The position numbers and the translations under genes are program-made. A stretch of 62,606 nt of DNA from Mastigamoeba balamuthi (taxonomy: Eukaryota > Evosea > Mastigamoebida > Mastigamoebidae), in the NCBI GenBank assembly GCA_902651635.1, contig CACRSC010000028.1, forward strand, positions 246,266-308,871, in the 5' to 3' direction. Of the stretch, positions 43,640-54,007 are shown piece after piece; position 1 is the stretch's first letter; the number at the start of each line of letters is the position of its first letter. The notes below the pieces were generated by a model. The model was given only the letters and a program-made list of their open reading frames with translations. It was not told the origin of the DNA and searched no databases.

Positions 43640-45019
43640 CATGATGCCAAGGACCTGAAGGTATGTGTTTTCTTCTTCCTCCTTCCCTCTGAGTCTCTTC
43701 TCAATCCCTCTGCTCCTTTTCCCCCCTAATCCCCCCTTCTCTTGTTTTTCCCTTTTCTGATGTAGGTGTTCCTCCCCTGCAGAGCTGTCACAATTCGTGG
43801 TAGGTAGGCAAGAAAGACTTGTTCGTTCCCGAATTGTCCAAGGAAGACATGCTGCAGATCATGAAGGAGTAGAACAGGATGTGTGCTACTCTTCTCTTGC
43901 CCTCTTTCCATTTACAGGGTTTTTCCCGTTTTCCTTCTTCTTCCCTTTTCTCAGGTTGGATGCCCCTGGAGACAGGGGGTGCTGTACCAGCAGCAGCACT
44001 AATAGAGATCAGTGAAGGTGCTGTTACTGCCATCATCAACGTGCTTTACATGGGCTTCCGTCAAATAATGGTAAGTGTTTCCCCTCTCCTGCTCCCATTC
44101 CCAGTTTGCCTGCACCTCCGAAATGGATTTCATAGAAAAAAACTGTTACAGAAGCAGCTCAGGAATGAGCTGCATCTCGAATGCCAGCAGCAGTACACTG
44201 ATAACAAGTACCCCCAGTGTGCTGATAAAGAGGACATACAGGAGTGGCAGGCATGGTGGCACAGTATCAGTCATCACCACTGCAACCAAAGCCCCTTCCA
44301 GCAGCAGTGAGGGAAGCTCTAGTGCCTCTGAGGAGAAGTGCACCTCTAGCTCCTCCTCAGAGGTAAAGGATCGCCACAAAAACATGAGGCATAAGATGTG
44401 CTTTCTCTTCCCTCTTCTCTGCTCTGTCTTTCAATTTTTTATTTTGTTGTATTTAAGGGGTTTTTCCTTCCCCAATTGTGCACTTTGATACATAATGTGC
44501 ATAATGTGCAAGTGTTGCTTGCACATAACGTGCATCTCTAATGCTGATTGTCAGTGGCTGGCTGTGGCTTTGATTACAGCCAAGGCCAGGCAGGCCACGA
44601 AGGTCTCTTCTCAGTGGGCACTTGATCTTATCAGCAATACTGTCCAGTGTGAACATGCTGTTACCTGAGTGGCAGTATGTCATAAAGAAGCAGCAGTTAA
44701 GGTGCACTTCTTCTTCATTCCCTGCTCTTTCTTCTTCTTCTTCTTCTTCTTCTTCTTCTTCTTCATCTTCTGTTCCTTTCACTTCCCTCTCCCTTTGTAT
44801 CTAACTTAATTTTTGTTACAGAATGGGGCTGAGGTGTCACAGGTGGCACCTCAGGCCCCTGACAGTGAGCAGGAGCAGCTGGACGAGCAGGACATGCACG
44901 ACCAGCACATTAACTGGAACGACCTGACCATGCTTGTTGAGATGCCCCCTGAAGATGTAAGGCGCCTCTGCTTAGCAGAAAAGGTGATGCACAGTATTGC
45001 TGAAGCAGTACTGTGCTGA
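43640..45019 (+). CDS. Unidentified multi-exon gene in AT-rich DNA
   Basis: Three plus-strand exons join without phase conflict. One ends at GFRQIM before GTAAGT (about 43955-44070; WMPLETGGAVPAAALIEISE, then GAVTAIINVLYMGF). One is Ser/Thr-rich and ends in SSSSSE before GTAAAG (44105-44362). One runs from 44821 (NGAEVSQVAPQ, DMHDQHINWNDLTMLVEMPP) to the stop at 45017-45019. A possible earlier exon (LFVPELSKEDMLQIMKE, about 43815-43870) ends in an in-frame TAG and does not join cleanly. I do not recognise the protein. Regular splice sites suggest a gene; the earlier stop suggests either a mis-set exon or decay. Confidence 0.4.
44728..44766. repeat. (TTC)n microsatellite
   Basis: About a dozen TTC units lie within the last intron of the unidentified gene, just before a CTTCATCTTC variant. 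Confidence 0.9.
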
Positions 45020-46310
45020 GAGAAACTAAATAAAGTGAATTTCGATTTAATTCATAATAAAATTGAATTTTGTTATTTAATTGTATTTTATTACACCTCA
45101 GGAAAAACTGAACACACAATGAATTCATTTCCAATTTATTGGTTGAGTCAGTGTATGCCAATTATGATCACTGGAGTGCACCAGGGTAAGAAGGAACTGA
45201 GAATCGCGATGAGACCTGTTTTGAGGCTATTTTTTATCAAATCAGACTATTTCCTGCAGTTCACAGAATGGACACACCCACGCCATGGCCTCCGCCAGCA
45301 GAAGCGAGCACCAGTGACACGTGAAGGCTATCACACAAGGTAGGGCCACTCGATCTGCACCCTCTGTGGTGATTGTGTGGGGCCTGTGCAGTCTGCCTGG
45401 GTATTTTTCGACTTTCAATTCTCTCGTTCTTGCCCCCAGTCGTGTGAATACAAGCAGTTGATACCACAGCTGTTCTTCTTCAGATTCCGAAAGAGTTGGA
45501 TACCTTAGATATGACTCAATTTCCCGAGTGCCCTGGAATTCAGAGAGCATGGCATAAGTTGTCTTTTACAACTGAGACACCTAAACAATCAAGAAAGACC
45601 AGGCCATTTGCATATTCGTGAAGAATATCAACTCCTGATGAGATATGTAAAGACATGTGGGAATTGAAGATTCCAGACAATATTACACTTATATAGAGTA
45701 TTATCTACATAGCCTTTTTTTCAATTTATTCAGTTTATAGAAAAAATAAAAGATAGTTTTCACAATTACATAACCATTTGAGAAAAGTCATGTCTTTTAG
45801 CTTTGAAATATGTGTTTGTAAGTGGGATATGCACTCAAATCAGGAACGGTCTCTCATAGGACTTCTAGATGCATACAATTGTAATTACTTATAAGTACAT
45901 CATCACTATGTGTAGGGCTCCCTGAGCCTGGGTCAGACATCCAATCATTTTAGCCAGCTCTTGTTACTGATCAATTGCACTTTGGTTCTTACACATGTGT
46001 TATGTGTTCATTGAATAAGATTAATTGAATTGTGCGAATCTTATGGTTTTTGCCTTAGTGACTGATACTAATAAAACAGCTTTCTATTGTAATAAATCAG
46101 CATACACAACTACTGTAATTTTTGTATCAGTTATCTTTAAAGCCTGAGATATTGATCCTCAGGCAGGAATATAGCTGTCCAAAATCCCATTTAATTTACC
46201 AAAACCGATATTTGTCCTATTCAAACCCCACATTCCTTGGTTTTGGAGCTGTCTGGTTTTTGCTAAGTCCTATCGATCCTTGCTTCACGGTATGTGGGTA
46301 GATATCATCC

Positions 46311-49124
46311 TCAGAAGTGCCTGTGATGACAAGTTTGTGCAGCTCTGTTCAATGTTGTTACACTACATCGATTACTGCACCAGACAATTCCCTGTGCGCT
46401 GTGAGAACGCCACCAAAAGTGGAGGGAGCACGTACTGTGGCCTTCTGCTCCCGCTGTGCTCAGGGCACTGCGCCCGCGGAGCAGCTCTCTGCGCGTGTCC
46501 TCGCCGAGGCTGATGAAGGCCTCTGTCTTGGACACTTCTCCCATCCTGTTAAGCATGAAGTACTCACAGAACGCCTTCAGCTGCTGTGCCCCGTTCCTGT
46601 CCGCGATCTCTGCGTGCTCGAGCGTCAGCAGCCGATGAGCGAGCGCCAATAGGGTGAGGCGAAGGATGGCGCGTGCCGTAGAGCCACGCGACGTTCTCGA
46701 CGTCGATGCCGTCACGGACGTAGTCCTCTGCGAGGGCCTTGAGGCGGTCCAGCGCGTACTCGTTGGCCAGCTGCAGTATCTCCACCGAGTCCTCGTCGGC
46801 GATGTCGACGCAGTCGGTGTACACGTACTGCAGCACCGCCTTAAACGCGCTCTGCCGCCGCACGGGGATCGTCACGACGCTCTGGCGGCTTTCGGAGAAC
46901 CCGCTGCACACCAGCGACCTCAGCACCGGCGACCTGAACGCCAGAAAGAACTGCGCGCGTGTGAGCAGCAGCAGCAGGCAGCAATGCGTGCCTTGTGCGC
47001 ATGGACGACCTCCTCAGTGCCGTCCTCCTCGCTCCTGAGGCACAGCTTGACGTCGGAGAACTCGGGGCTCATCAGCAGAGACCTCAGCACCAGCGCCCTC
47101 GCCCTGGCAAAGGCCAAGGCCACGAGGTCCGGTGAGAGAGCAGACCAATGAAAAATGAGCCCCAGGGCCAGAGTTCACCTGTCGACAGCCCCGCCGAAGC
47201 GCAGCACGTGGTGGCCCGAGGGGTCAGTGTCGGCCGTGCACTCGGGCATGTGTTCCGCGAGTGCCTTGTGGAGCTGCGGAAGGCGCAGGCGGTCAGCGGC
47301 CTGCAGCAGCAGCAGCTCGCTGGCGGCCGCCTGCCGCCCAGACTCGAGGGTGACCTCCCCGGTGTAGAGGTACTCGATGACGGCTCTGGCCGTGTCTCCT
47401 GTCATCCAGTCCCACGAGACCTGCCCCGTCTCGCAGTCCCCTCCGCTGTCCGCGTTTGCCTGTGAGCAGGGGACGCACGCCCAGTCTGGGTGGGAGGAGG
47501 GCGCGCACGGAATGAACGAGTGGCGCAGTGTACGGCAGTGCGCCAGAGCCGCGCGGTGGCAAGTGAAGCGCTCGCCGTCGCCCGTCAGCACGACGGCGTC
47601 GCACAGCAGCGCGTTGCCCACGGCGGCCCTCAGGTCCTGCGACATGGTGCTCTCGGGTATCCTCACGATAGGCACCGGGCCTGCGCGTCGCCGTCGCACA
47701 CCACAGCAGACCCGCCGGAACCGCTCTGTGAGAGAGGAGCGGGAGGCGCGAGGGAGGAAAGCGCACTGCAGGCGGCCATTGTGTGCCTCGCGCCGCAGGT
47801 GACGCCGGTGAGCTTGGCGTTGGCCAGCGGGCCGCGGATGTGGTAGGGCTCCGGGGCCTTGGAGGCCGAGCCGTTGCCGAGCTGGCCGTAGTCGTTGAGG
47901 CCCCAGACGTAGACGTTGCCGTCGTCGGTCAGCGCCAGCGTGTGGTACGCGCCGCAGCGCACCTCCGCGACGCGCCGCCGCAGCAGCGCGCCCTTGACGG
48001 CCAGCGGCACCGCAGACGCGGCCCCGAGCTCGCCGGCGGCCGACGACGTGCCCCCGGCGGCCGCAGCGAGCGAGACGAGGGCGCCGTGGCCGCCCTGGCC
48101 GTGCTCGTCGCTGCCCCACGTCCACACGGTGCCGTCCGACGTCAGCGCCGCCGTGTGGCACTGGCCGCACGCCACGGCGACGGCCGCGCGGCTGCGCAGG
48201 GCCCCGACGGCCTGCGGCCCGACGACGCGCTCCGAGAACGCCCCCGTGCCGCACTCGCCCCGCGCGTTGGAGCCCCAAGCGAAGACCGTCCGGCCCCGAA
48301 CCATCGCGCTGTGCGACGCCCCGGCTGCCAGGCACGCGACCACGCGGCCCTCGACCGCGTCGCAGTACGAGGGCAGCGGGGGCTCAGCGGCAGCGTCGGC
48401 GTCGGGGGCGGGGGCGGGGGGCTCGGCGACAGGGCGCGGGACGCCGCAGCAGGCGTCGGGGTCGAGGGAGGAGGCGGCGACGCCGAGCTGCGACGACTGG
48501 TCCGAGCCGCACGCGAGCACGTCGCCCGCGTCGGTCGCGACGAGCGTGTGCGAGAGCCCGCAGGCGACCAGCGTCACGCGGCGCCCGCGCAGCGCCTCGA
48601 CAGCCCGCGGCTCCCACGCGTCCTCGCGGGTCCCGATCCCCAGCTGCCCCTTGTCGTTCCTCCCGAACGTGTACAGCTCCCGCGCGCCTGTTCCGGCGTC
48701 GGTTCCGCGTCGATTATTGCACACGCGGCGGCGGGTGGGTCCGCACTGGTCACGACAGCCGTGTGGAAGCCGCCGCAGCTGATCGCGCAGACTCTGCGGG
48801 GCATCGCGACCTGGGAGAGAGCCTCAGATCTGGAAATGCATCTGGAAATTATGGACGCACGAGGCCGGGCGGACAGACGTCGGCCGGGGAGCGGCCGCGG
48901 CCCAGGCGGCCGTAGGAGGACTTGCCGAAGGTGACGAGGTCGCCCGTGTCGGTGAGGGCCGCGCTGTGCGACTGGCCGGCGCAGACGTCGCAGACGCGCA
49001 GGTCCGAGAGCGCGGGGACAACGGCGGGGCGGTCGACGCGGTCGCTGCGGTGGCCCAGCTGGCCCGAGCTGCTCCAGCCCCAGCCGTACACCCTGCCGCT
49101 GAAGCTCGCGTTCTCGTCGGCCAT
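46311..49124 (-). CDS. RCC1-repeat protein with two BTB/POZ domains
   Basis: Exons 49124-48861, 48810-48747, 48687-47767, 47725-47509, 47445-47179, 47103-46992 and 46950-46311. The N-terminal half is an RCC1-like propeller (for example VYGWGWSSSGQLGHRSD, CGGFHTAVVT, ELYTFGRNDKGQLGIG, VFAWGSNARGECG, VYVWGLNDYGQLGNG). A first BTB (CDAVVLTGDGERFTCHRAAL, IEYLYTGEVTL) and a second BTB follow (FSDVKLCL, VVHAHK joined to FFLAFRSPVLRSL, LQYVYTDCVDIAD), then BACK-like helices (LLALAHRLLTLEHAEIAD). Intron 6 (41 nt) needs a GC donor, AAG|GCACGC. A one-base frameshift near 46675 separates NVAWLYG from the last helices. The product is probably a ubiquitin-ligase adaptor or scaffold. The C-terminus abuts the AT-rich island. 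Confidence 0.8.
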
Positions 49125-49278
49125 TCCGGCTCGCACAGGTTGGATAACGGAAATATCGGATCCCGAAATCTAGATATCTGGGAAATCTCCCTGATTCTCG
49201 CTGACCGGAATCTGACTTGGCCTGCTGGTCAATTGAGGATGCAGGCAGTTTCTTTAGGGTAACAGACAGCAGGGCAGC
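49125..49278. promoter_or_regulatory. Compact bidirectional promoter
   Basis: Only 154 bp separate divergent starts (49124 minus, 49279 plus). It contains GAAATATCGGATCCCGAAAT and TAGATATCTGGGAAATCT, the AT-richer motif type found in many spacers of this window. Confidence 0.5.
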
Positions 49279-50213
49279 ATGCAGAGGAGGCCAGACGGCA
49301 TCAGCGACGAGGACTGGGCCGCCATCGTGCGGGCCATGCGCGACGACGACGACGCACCGGCGCCCCCGCGGCGTGCGGGCCTGCTGACCGCCGACGACGC
49401 CGACTACGCCAGCGACGACGACGACGACGGCGACCTCGACCGCGGACCCGTGCTGCGCGCCCGGCAGGCAGCAGCGGCGCCGCGCAGGGTGCCCAAGGGG
49501 TCGCGGGGAGGCGCGGGGCAGCGCGGGGCGAGGGCGAGGGCGGGGGCCAGGAGGGGGGACGGCGACGGGGCCCGCGTCGACAGGGCAGAGGCCGACTCGG
49601 AGCACAGGCGCTTCGGCGTGGCCCTGGCCCAGCGGCCCAGCGCCGAGCAGACAGCGCTGGCCATCGCCGCGGTCCGCGAGCGCAGCAGGGAGCACGGTAC
49701 GGTGTCGTGGCGCAATCAATTGATTGCACGGAGTGTGTTTCCGAGAAACTGTGTTGCGTCAACGCAGGCAGAATTCGGGGGGAGATTCTCCCGTGACCGG
49801 ACCGATAGTATCTGACGTGCGTTCCGTTCCCAGAGGACATCGGGCTGAAGGACGCGGCGGAGCTGCTGTCGCACGCCGTCGGGTACTTGGCGTGGACGTA
49901 CCGGGAGGAGCTGGGCCGCGGGGGCGTGCGCGTGTCGCTGGTGCCCGAGAGCAAGGCGCTGCACTGCGTGGCCGAGCTGCGGCACATACACGTGGGCGCG
50001 AGGCTCGTGGCCGACATCCGCGACGGCGACACGAGCGCCTACAGGGCCGAGCGGGCCCCGCTCGAGCGGCACGTGCGCGACAAGGAGGGCTTCCTGCTGT
50101 GGTTCGCCGTGCACGAGTTCTGCCACGCGCTGATACCGCGCGAGGGCCACTCGGGCAAGTTCTTCCAGCGCGTGGAATCAATTGCTTCCGAGTGTCCGTT
50201 CTTCTTTGCCTGA
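49279..50213 (+). CDS. HExxH zinc metallopeptidase (SprT/YgjP-like)
   Basis: Exons 49279-49696 and 49834-50213 join (phase 1) to 265 residues. The N-terminal half is disordered: acidic runs (DDDDAP, ASDDDDDGDL), then Arg/Gly-rich. The C-terminal domain ends in WFAVHEFCHALIPREGHSGK followed by FFQRVES. This gives HExxH plus a third His in GHSGKFF, the arrangement of SprT/YgjP-type minimal gluzincins (HELxH-x-xNHxxxFW). There is no signal peptide, so it is cytosolic or nuclear. The stop comes soon after the motif, and a GT follows CAGCGC at 50174, so a further 3' exon is possible. Substrate unknown; SprT relatives act on DNA-protein crosslinks, but that is not shown here. Confidence 0.65.
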
Positions 50214-50558
50214 GCGGCCCCCGGGTGGATTCATCAACACACGCCCAACACACCTCTCGTGAACAGTCAAACACTGTACCAGCCTACCGAGCTCGGGTGG
50301 GGGTGATGCCCTGCGTCACCGATGGGTGAAGGTGCACCTGGGGGTAAGTGCGCGCTGATGCAGTGGGTTACACAAATCCAAGTATCGAAGAAAAAAATGG
50401 GGGTGAAATCGAACGTGCACACGGGGTTGGGGGGTGCAGCCACATCACGATAACGCTGATCCGCTTTTTAAGGACCCCCATCTATCGAGCCCCACCACAC
50501 ACGATTTTCCTGTAGTTTGTTGAGTAGCGCCATCTCTACACACCCCCAGCGCCCAGCC
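50214..50558. other. Intergenic spacer
   Basis: No coding frame is supported between the metallopeptidase and thioredoxin genes. It holds a GAAAAAAATGGGGG run and AT-richer patches. If the metallopeptidase has another 3' exon it would lie here. Confidence 0.4.
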
Positions 50559-51144
50559 ATGTCGCACGGCAACGTCGTCATCGTCAAGAGCCTCGCCGAG
50601 TTCAACGCCCAGCTCGAGCAGGCCGGCTCCAGGCTCGTCGTCATCGACTTCTTCGCCCAGTGTGCGTTGGCTCTGCCCTCCGCCTCCCTCTCGGCTCTGT
50701 CTGACGCGCGCGACCTCGCAGGGTGCGGCCCCTGCAAGATGATCGGCCCCAAGGTGCGGAGGCCTCTCCTCCTCCTCCTCCGCCTCCCGTCGCTCACTGG
50801 AGGGGGTTTTTTTGACCGATCGCTGCTGCGCGCGCGCAGTTTGTCGACATGTCGACGAGCATCACCGACGCGGTCTTCCTCAAGGCCGACGTGGACGAGG
50901 CCGAGGACCTCGCCCAGTTCGCCGGCATCTCGGCCATGCCGACCTTCCAGTTCTACAAGGTGCGCTTCTCCCCTGCTGTTGCGCGCGCGCGGCCCCCTGG
51001 GCGGGGCTGCCGATTTGAATTCAATGTAAGAAATGCCTGCGTTGACGCACGCGATGTGATGGTGTGCAGAACAAGGCCAAGATCGACGAGCTCGTCGGCG
51101 CCAGCGAGCCTAAGCTCAGGCAGCTCATCGAGAAGCTCAAGTGA
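50559..51144 (+). CDS. TXN: Thioredoxin
   Basis: Exons 50559-50661, 50722-50753, 50840-50959 and 51070-51144 give 109 residues, the standard length of cytosolic thioredoxin. It reduces protein disulfides. The active site WCGPCKM is split by intron 1: a T at the end of exon 1 and GG from exon 2 make the Trp codon. Other landmarks are LVVIDFFAQ, FLKADVDEAEDLAQFAGISA and the cis-Pro in SAMPTFQFYK. Exon 2 is only 32 nt. No targeting peptide is present, so it is cytosolic or nuclear. Confidence 0.93.
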
Positions 51145-51672
51145 GGCGCACCCGCTGCCCGTGAGGTCGTCCCTCCCCGCGGCGCTGCCTCTGTGGGGGG
51201 GCGCGCGGATCCATCTTCCTGGGGAACACAAACAGATCCACACGCCCCTCAAAGACGAGCCCAACAACCCGTTGTCCCTCTCACCCGAGTGCAATACCAC
51301 TGTCCCGTCTTTGCTTGATTCGTGAAGTACCCAAGCGCTCCGGCACCGCCCCCCCCCCCGCCTCCGAACGAGCGCAAAGGGGGAGATCTGACATCAACGC
51401 CACGTCGTTGTGCAGTGGAACGGTCGTTCGAGAAGCTGCGCACGTCACCAGGAGAACTTTCCTGTCAGCAATCCACCGCCGTCGAGCGGTACCACACTGC
51501 ACCACCGCTTCCCTTGACGGCCGCAATGTGCCTCCCGTCGAGGTGCAGCCGGCCGGCTGTGACTGCAGCGGTGTGGAACAGCAAAGAGCCGCGTGGCGCG
51601 TAAATATCTATCCGGCACCGCTCGCTGTCGAGGGCACAGAAGCAGACGGAAAAAGTATCACCAGCAGCACAC
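51145..51672. other. Intergenic spacer
   Basis: Between thioredoxin and NUBP1, both on the plus strand. Reading frames across it lack protein-like composition; it includes a C-run near 51350. It presumably carries the thioredoxin 3' end and the NUBP1 promoter. Confidence 0.4.
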
Positions 51673-53271
51673 ATGGCACAGCAGGACCGCGACCTCGCCG
51701 CCTTTGACGCGCAGATGGCCGAGGAGCGCAAGCTCTTCGAGGCCTCGTTCGCCCGCCGCCGCGCCGAGTTTGTGCAGCAGCTCGTGGCGCAGCGCAAGTT
51801 CGAGGCGGCGCAGGCGGGGCGCACCCAGGAGCCCCCTGCCCCCTCCGCCCAGCAGCAGCAGCAGCAGCAGCAGCACAGGCACGAGAGCACCGAGTCGTGC
51901 GGCGTCGCCGGCACCCCCCAGCAGGGCAAGGCCGACAAGTGCGCCGGCTGTGATCAGCAGAGCGCCTGCGCCTCCAAGCCCGCCGCCCAGGCGCCCCCGG
52001 CCCCGGCGCAGGTGCGTGGTGACGTCATTTATACGTCAGAAGTCTGACGGACTTTTTTCCCCGCCCCCGACAGTCGCCGTCGGCGGGGTGCACGGTGTAC
52101 GGGACGGAGAACGCGGGCAAGGCCGACAAGTGCGCGGGGTGCTCGAAGAAGGGGACGTGCAGCTCGGGCGGCGCCGCGGGGCCCGACCCGACGGCCGAGG
52201 AGATCGCCAAGCGCATGGCGTCTGTCGAGCACAAGTAAGGAGGGGGGATTCAGGATTCCGATATATCGCGATTCCTGACTCCTGACGCGAATATCTGGCG
52301 GCGGGGAAAACCAGGATTCTGGTGCTGAGCGGCAAGGGCGGCGTCGGGAAGAGCATGGTGAGCGCGCAGCTGGCGTACGCGCTGGCGGCGCGCGGGTTCA
52401 TCGTGGGGCTGCTGGACATCGACATCTGCGGGCCGACGGTGCCCAAGATGATGGGCAAGCGCCGCGAGGGCGTCATGCGCGGCCCCGAGGGCCTGGCGCC
52501 CGTCGAGGTCACCGACAGGCTCACGGCCATGTCCATCGGCTTCCTCGTCGAGGACGAGAACGAGGCCGTCATCTGGCGTGGCCCCCGCAAGATCGGGCTG
52601 ATCCAGGTGATTTTTCTCCGAAGAAGATTCGGGAATCCTGCAGAAGATACTCGTATCTAAAAGCTGGATTTCCCTACGCAACGGCAGACGTTCCTGAAGG
52701 ACGTCGCGTGGGGAGTGCTGGACTTCCTGATCGTCGACACGCCCCCGGGCACGTCGGACGAGCACCTGTCGACGGTCCAGCTGCTCAAGGCGACGGGCAT
52801 CGACGGCGCCGTCGTCGTGACGTCCCCGCAGGACGTCAGCGTCGTCGAGGTCGGCAAGGAGATCAACTTCTGCGAGCGCATGGGCGTCAAGGTCCTCGGC
52901 GTCGTCGAGAACTTCGCCGACTTCTGGTTCGTTCCCCCCAATCGCTCCTCCCCGCTTCCAGGAAATCAAGAAAGATTCCGGAATCTACGGCATAATATCC
53001 AGAACTGGGGGGATCTGTACTGACGATCTGTTACAGCTGCCCGCTGTGCTCTGGGGTCACGACGATCTGGCCCTCGACGTCGGGCGGCGGCAGGATGCTG
53101 GCGGAGAAGCACAACGTGCCGTTCCTGGGCAGCGTGCCGCTGGACCCGAAGCTGGCGCGGCAGGGAGACGCGGGAGAGGCGATGGACGAGAGCTCTGCGG
53201 CGGGCAAGGTCATCTACTCGGTCGCCGACCACGTCGCCACCTCGGTGAACGCCTTCACCGGCCCCATCTGA
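51673..53271 (+). CDS. NUBP1: Cytosolic Fe-S cluster scaffold ATPase NUBP1/Nbp35 with tandem N-terminal cysteine motif
   Basis: Exons 51673-52011, 52074-52234, 52315-52606, 52688-52926 and 53037-53271 give 421 residues, longer than usual (about 320). The scaffold P-loop ATPase of the cytosolic Fe-S assembly pathway is complete: [13 protein letters not shown] (Walker A), [47 protein letters not shown] and the cluster-bridging CPLC. The N-terminal C-x13-C-x2-C-x5-C ferredoxin-like motif that distinguishes Nbp35 from Cfd1 occurs twice, as [18 protein letters not shown] (then DQQSAC) on exon 1 and [18 protein letters not shown] (then SKKGTC) on exon 2. The extra N-terminus also has a charged helix and polyGln. 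Confidence 0.92.
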
Positions 53272-54007
53272 GGCCGGGGCAAGACTAGATAGACAACGGC
53301 GGTACCGCAACGTTGACCATCACTTTTGCTGCTCTGCGTGCCCGTCTGTCTGGACCGTTGGGTGGCGCCGCTGACTGCACGCAAACGAGGCAACAGAGCG
53401 AATGGCTGGCCTGCTCTTTGCCTTTGTGTCAACCCCGAGCACATCGACTATGTGTACGGGCATGCTTGATTCATGATGCGTGAGACGTGAGCTGCCCATC
53501 TGAGGAGCTGTGAGTGTGTGAGCTGCCAGGCACCAGCGTGTTCCATTCTGCCAGCCACACCATCTCCCGAGAGGAACACCGTGCGCCCAATACAAAAGAG
53601 CAACACATGCCAGCCCTTGAGTGTGTCAGACAAAGCACGTGCAACAGCCCTGAGCTCAGCCAGAGCTGGAGAGAGGCTCTAGATGAATGCGGTGAGTGCG
53701 TCGTGAAGCCACCGCGCGTAAATTTATCCCTGGTCTCTTCCGGGTCAGGATTCTGTCGGCCCCAGGCCCCGGGCTTGCCTCCAAACAGGAGACCCGCCCT
53801 TGCTGTTATTGCTGGGACTTGCTCTTAGAGCTCTGAGAGCATCGAGGGAGAGCTCTGTCGTCAGCACTCGAGATACGCATCACCCCCCGCGATACCCGGG
53901 AGATCTCCCGAAACGGAATCTGACCCCGTCGAATATCTTCTTCTCGCCCAGAACAAAAAAGGGGCGACCCTTACCTTTTGTCCCACCGCCCCCCCCTCCT
54001 CCCCTCC
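53272..54007. other. Intergenic region
   Basis: About 735 bp with no supported gene. The last 130 bp before the next start contain GATACCCGGGAGATCTCCCG and GGAATCTGA / GAATATCTTC motifs of the spacer type described in the findings. Confidence 0.4.

Larger units (their letters stand above)
39780..46310. other. AT-rich island 2
   Basis: Composition drops within the first LRR exon (about 39780) and recovers at the end of the RCC1-BTB gene (46311). The island contains the LRR-CCP gene, a Tc1 scar (42.2 kb), a DDE_4 transposase relic (43.1-43.4 kb), an unidentified gene (43.6-45.0 kb) and about 1.2 kb without recognisable content (45.05-46.3 kb). Splice donors in it (GTATAT, GTATGT, GTAAGT) differ from the GTGCGY donors of the GC-rich genes. 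Confidence 0.7.

Noticed and set aside
45242-45550. Minus-strand frame of 102 residues in AT-rich island 2
   Set aside because: No recognisable motif, no conserved splice context, and mixed composition; likely chance or part of decayed element DNA.
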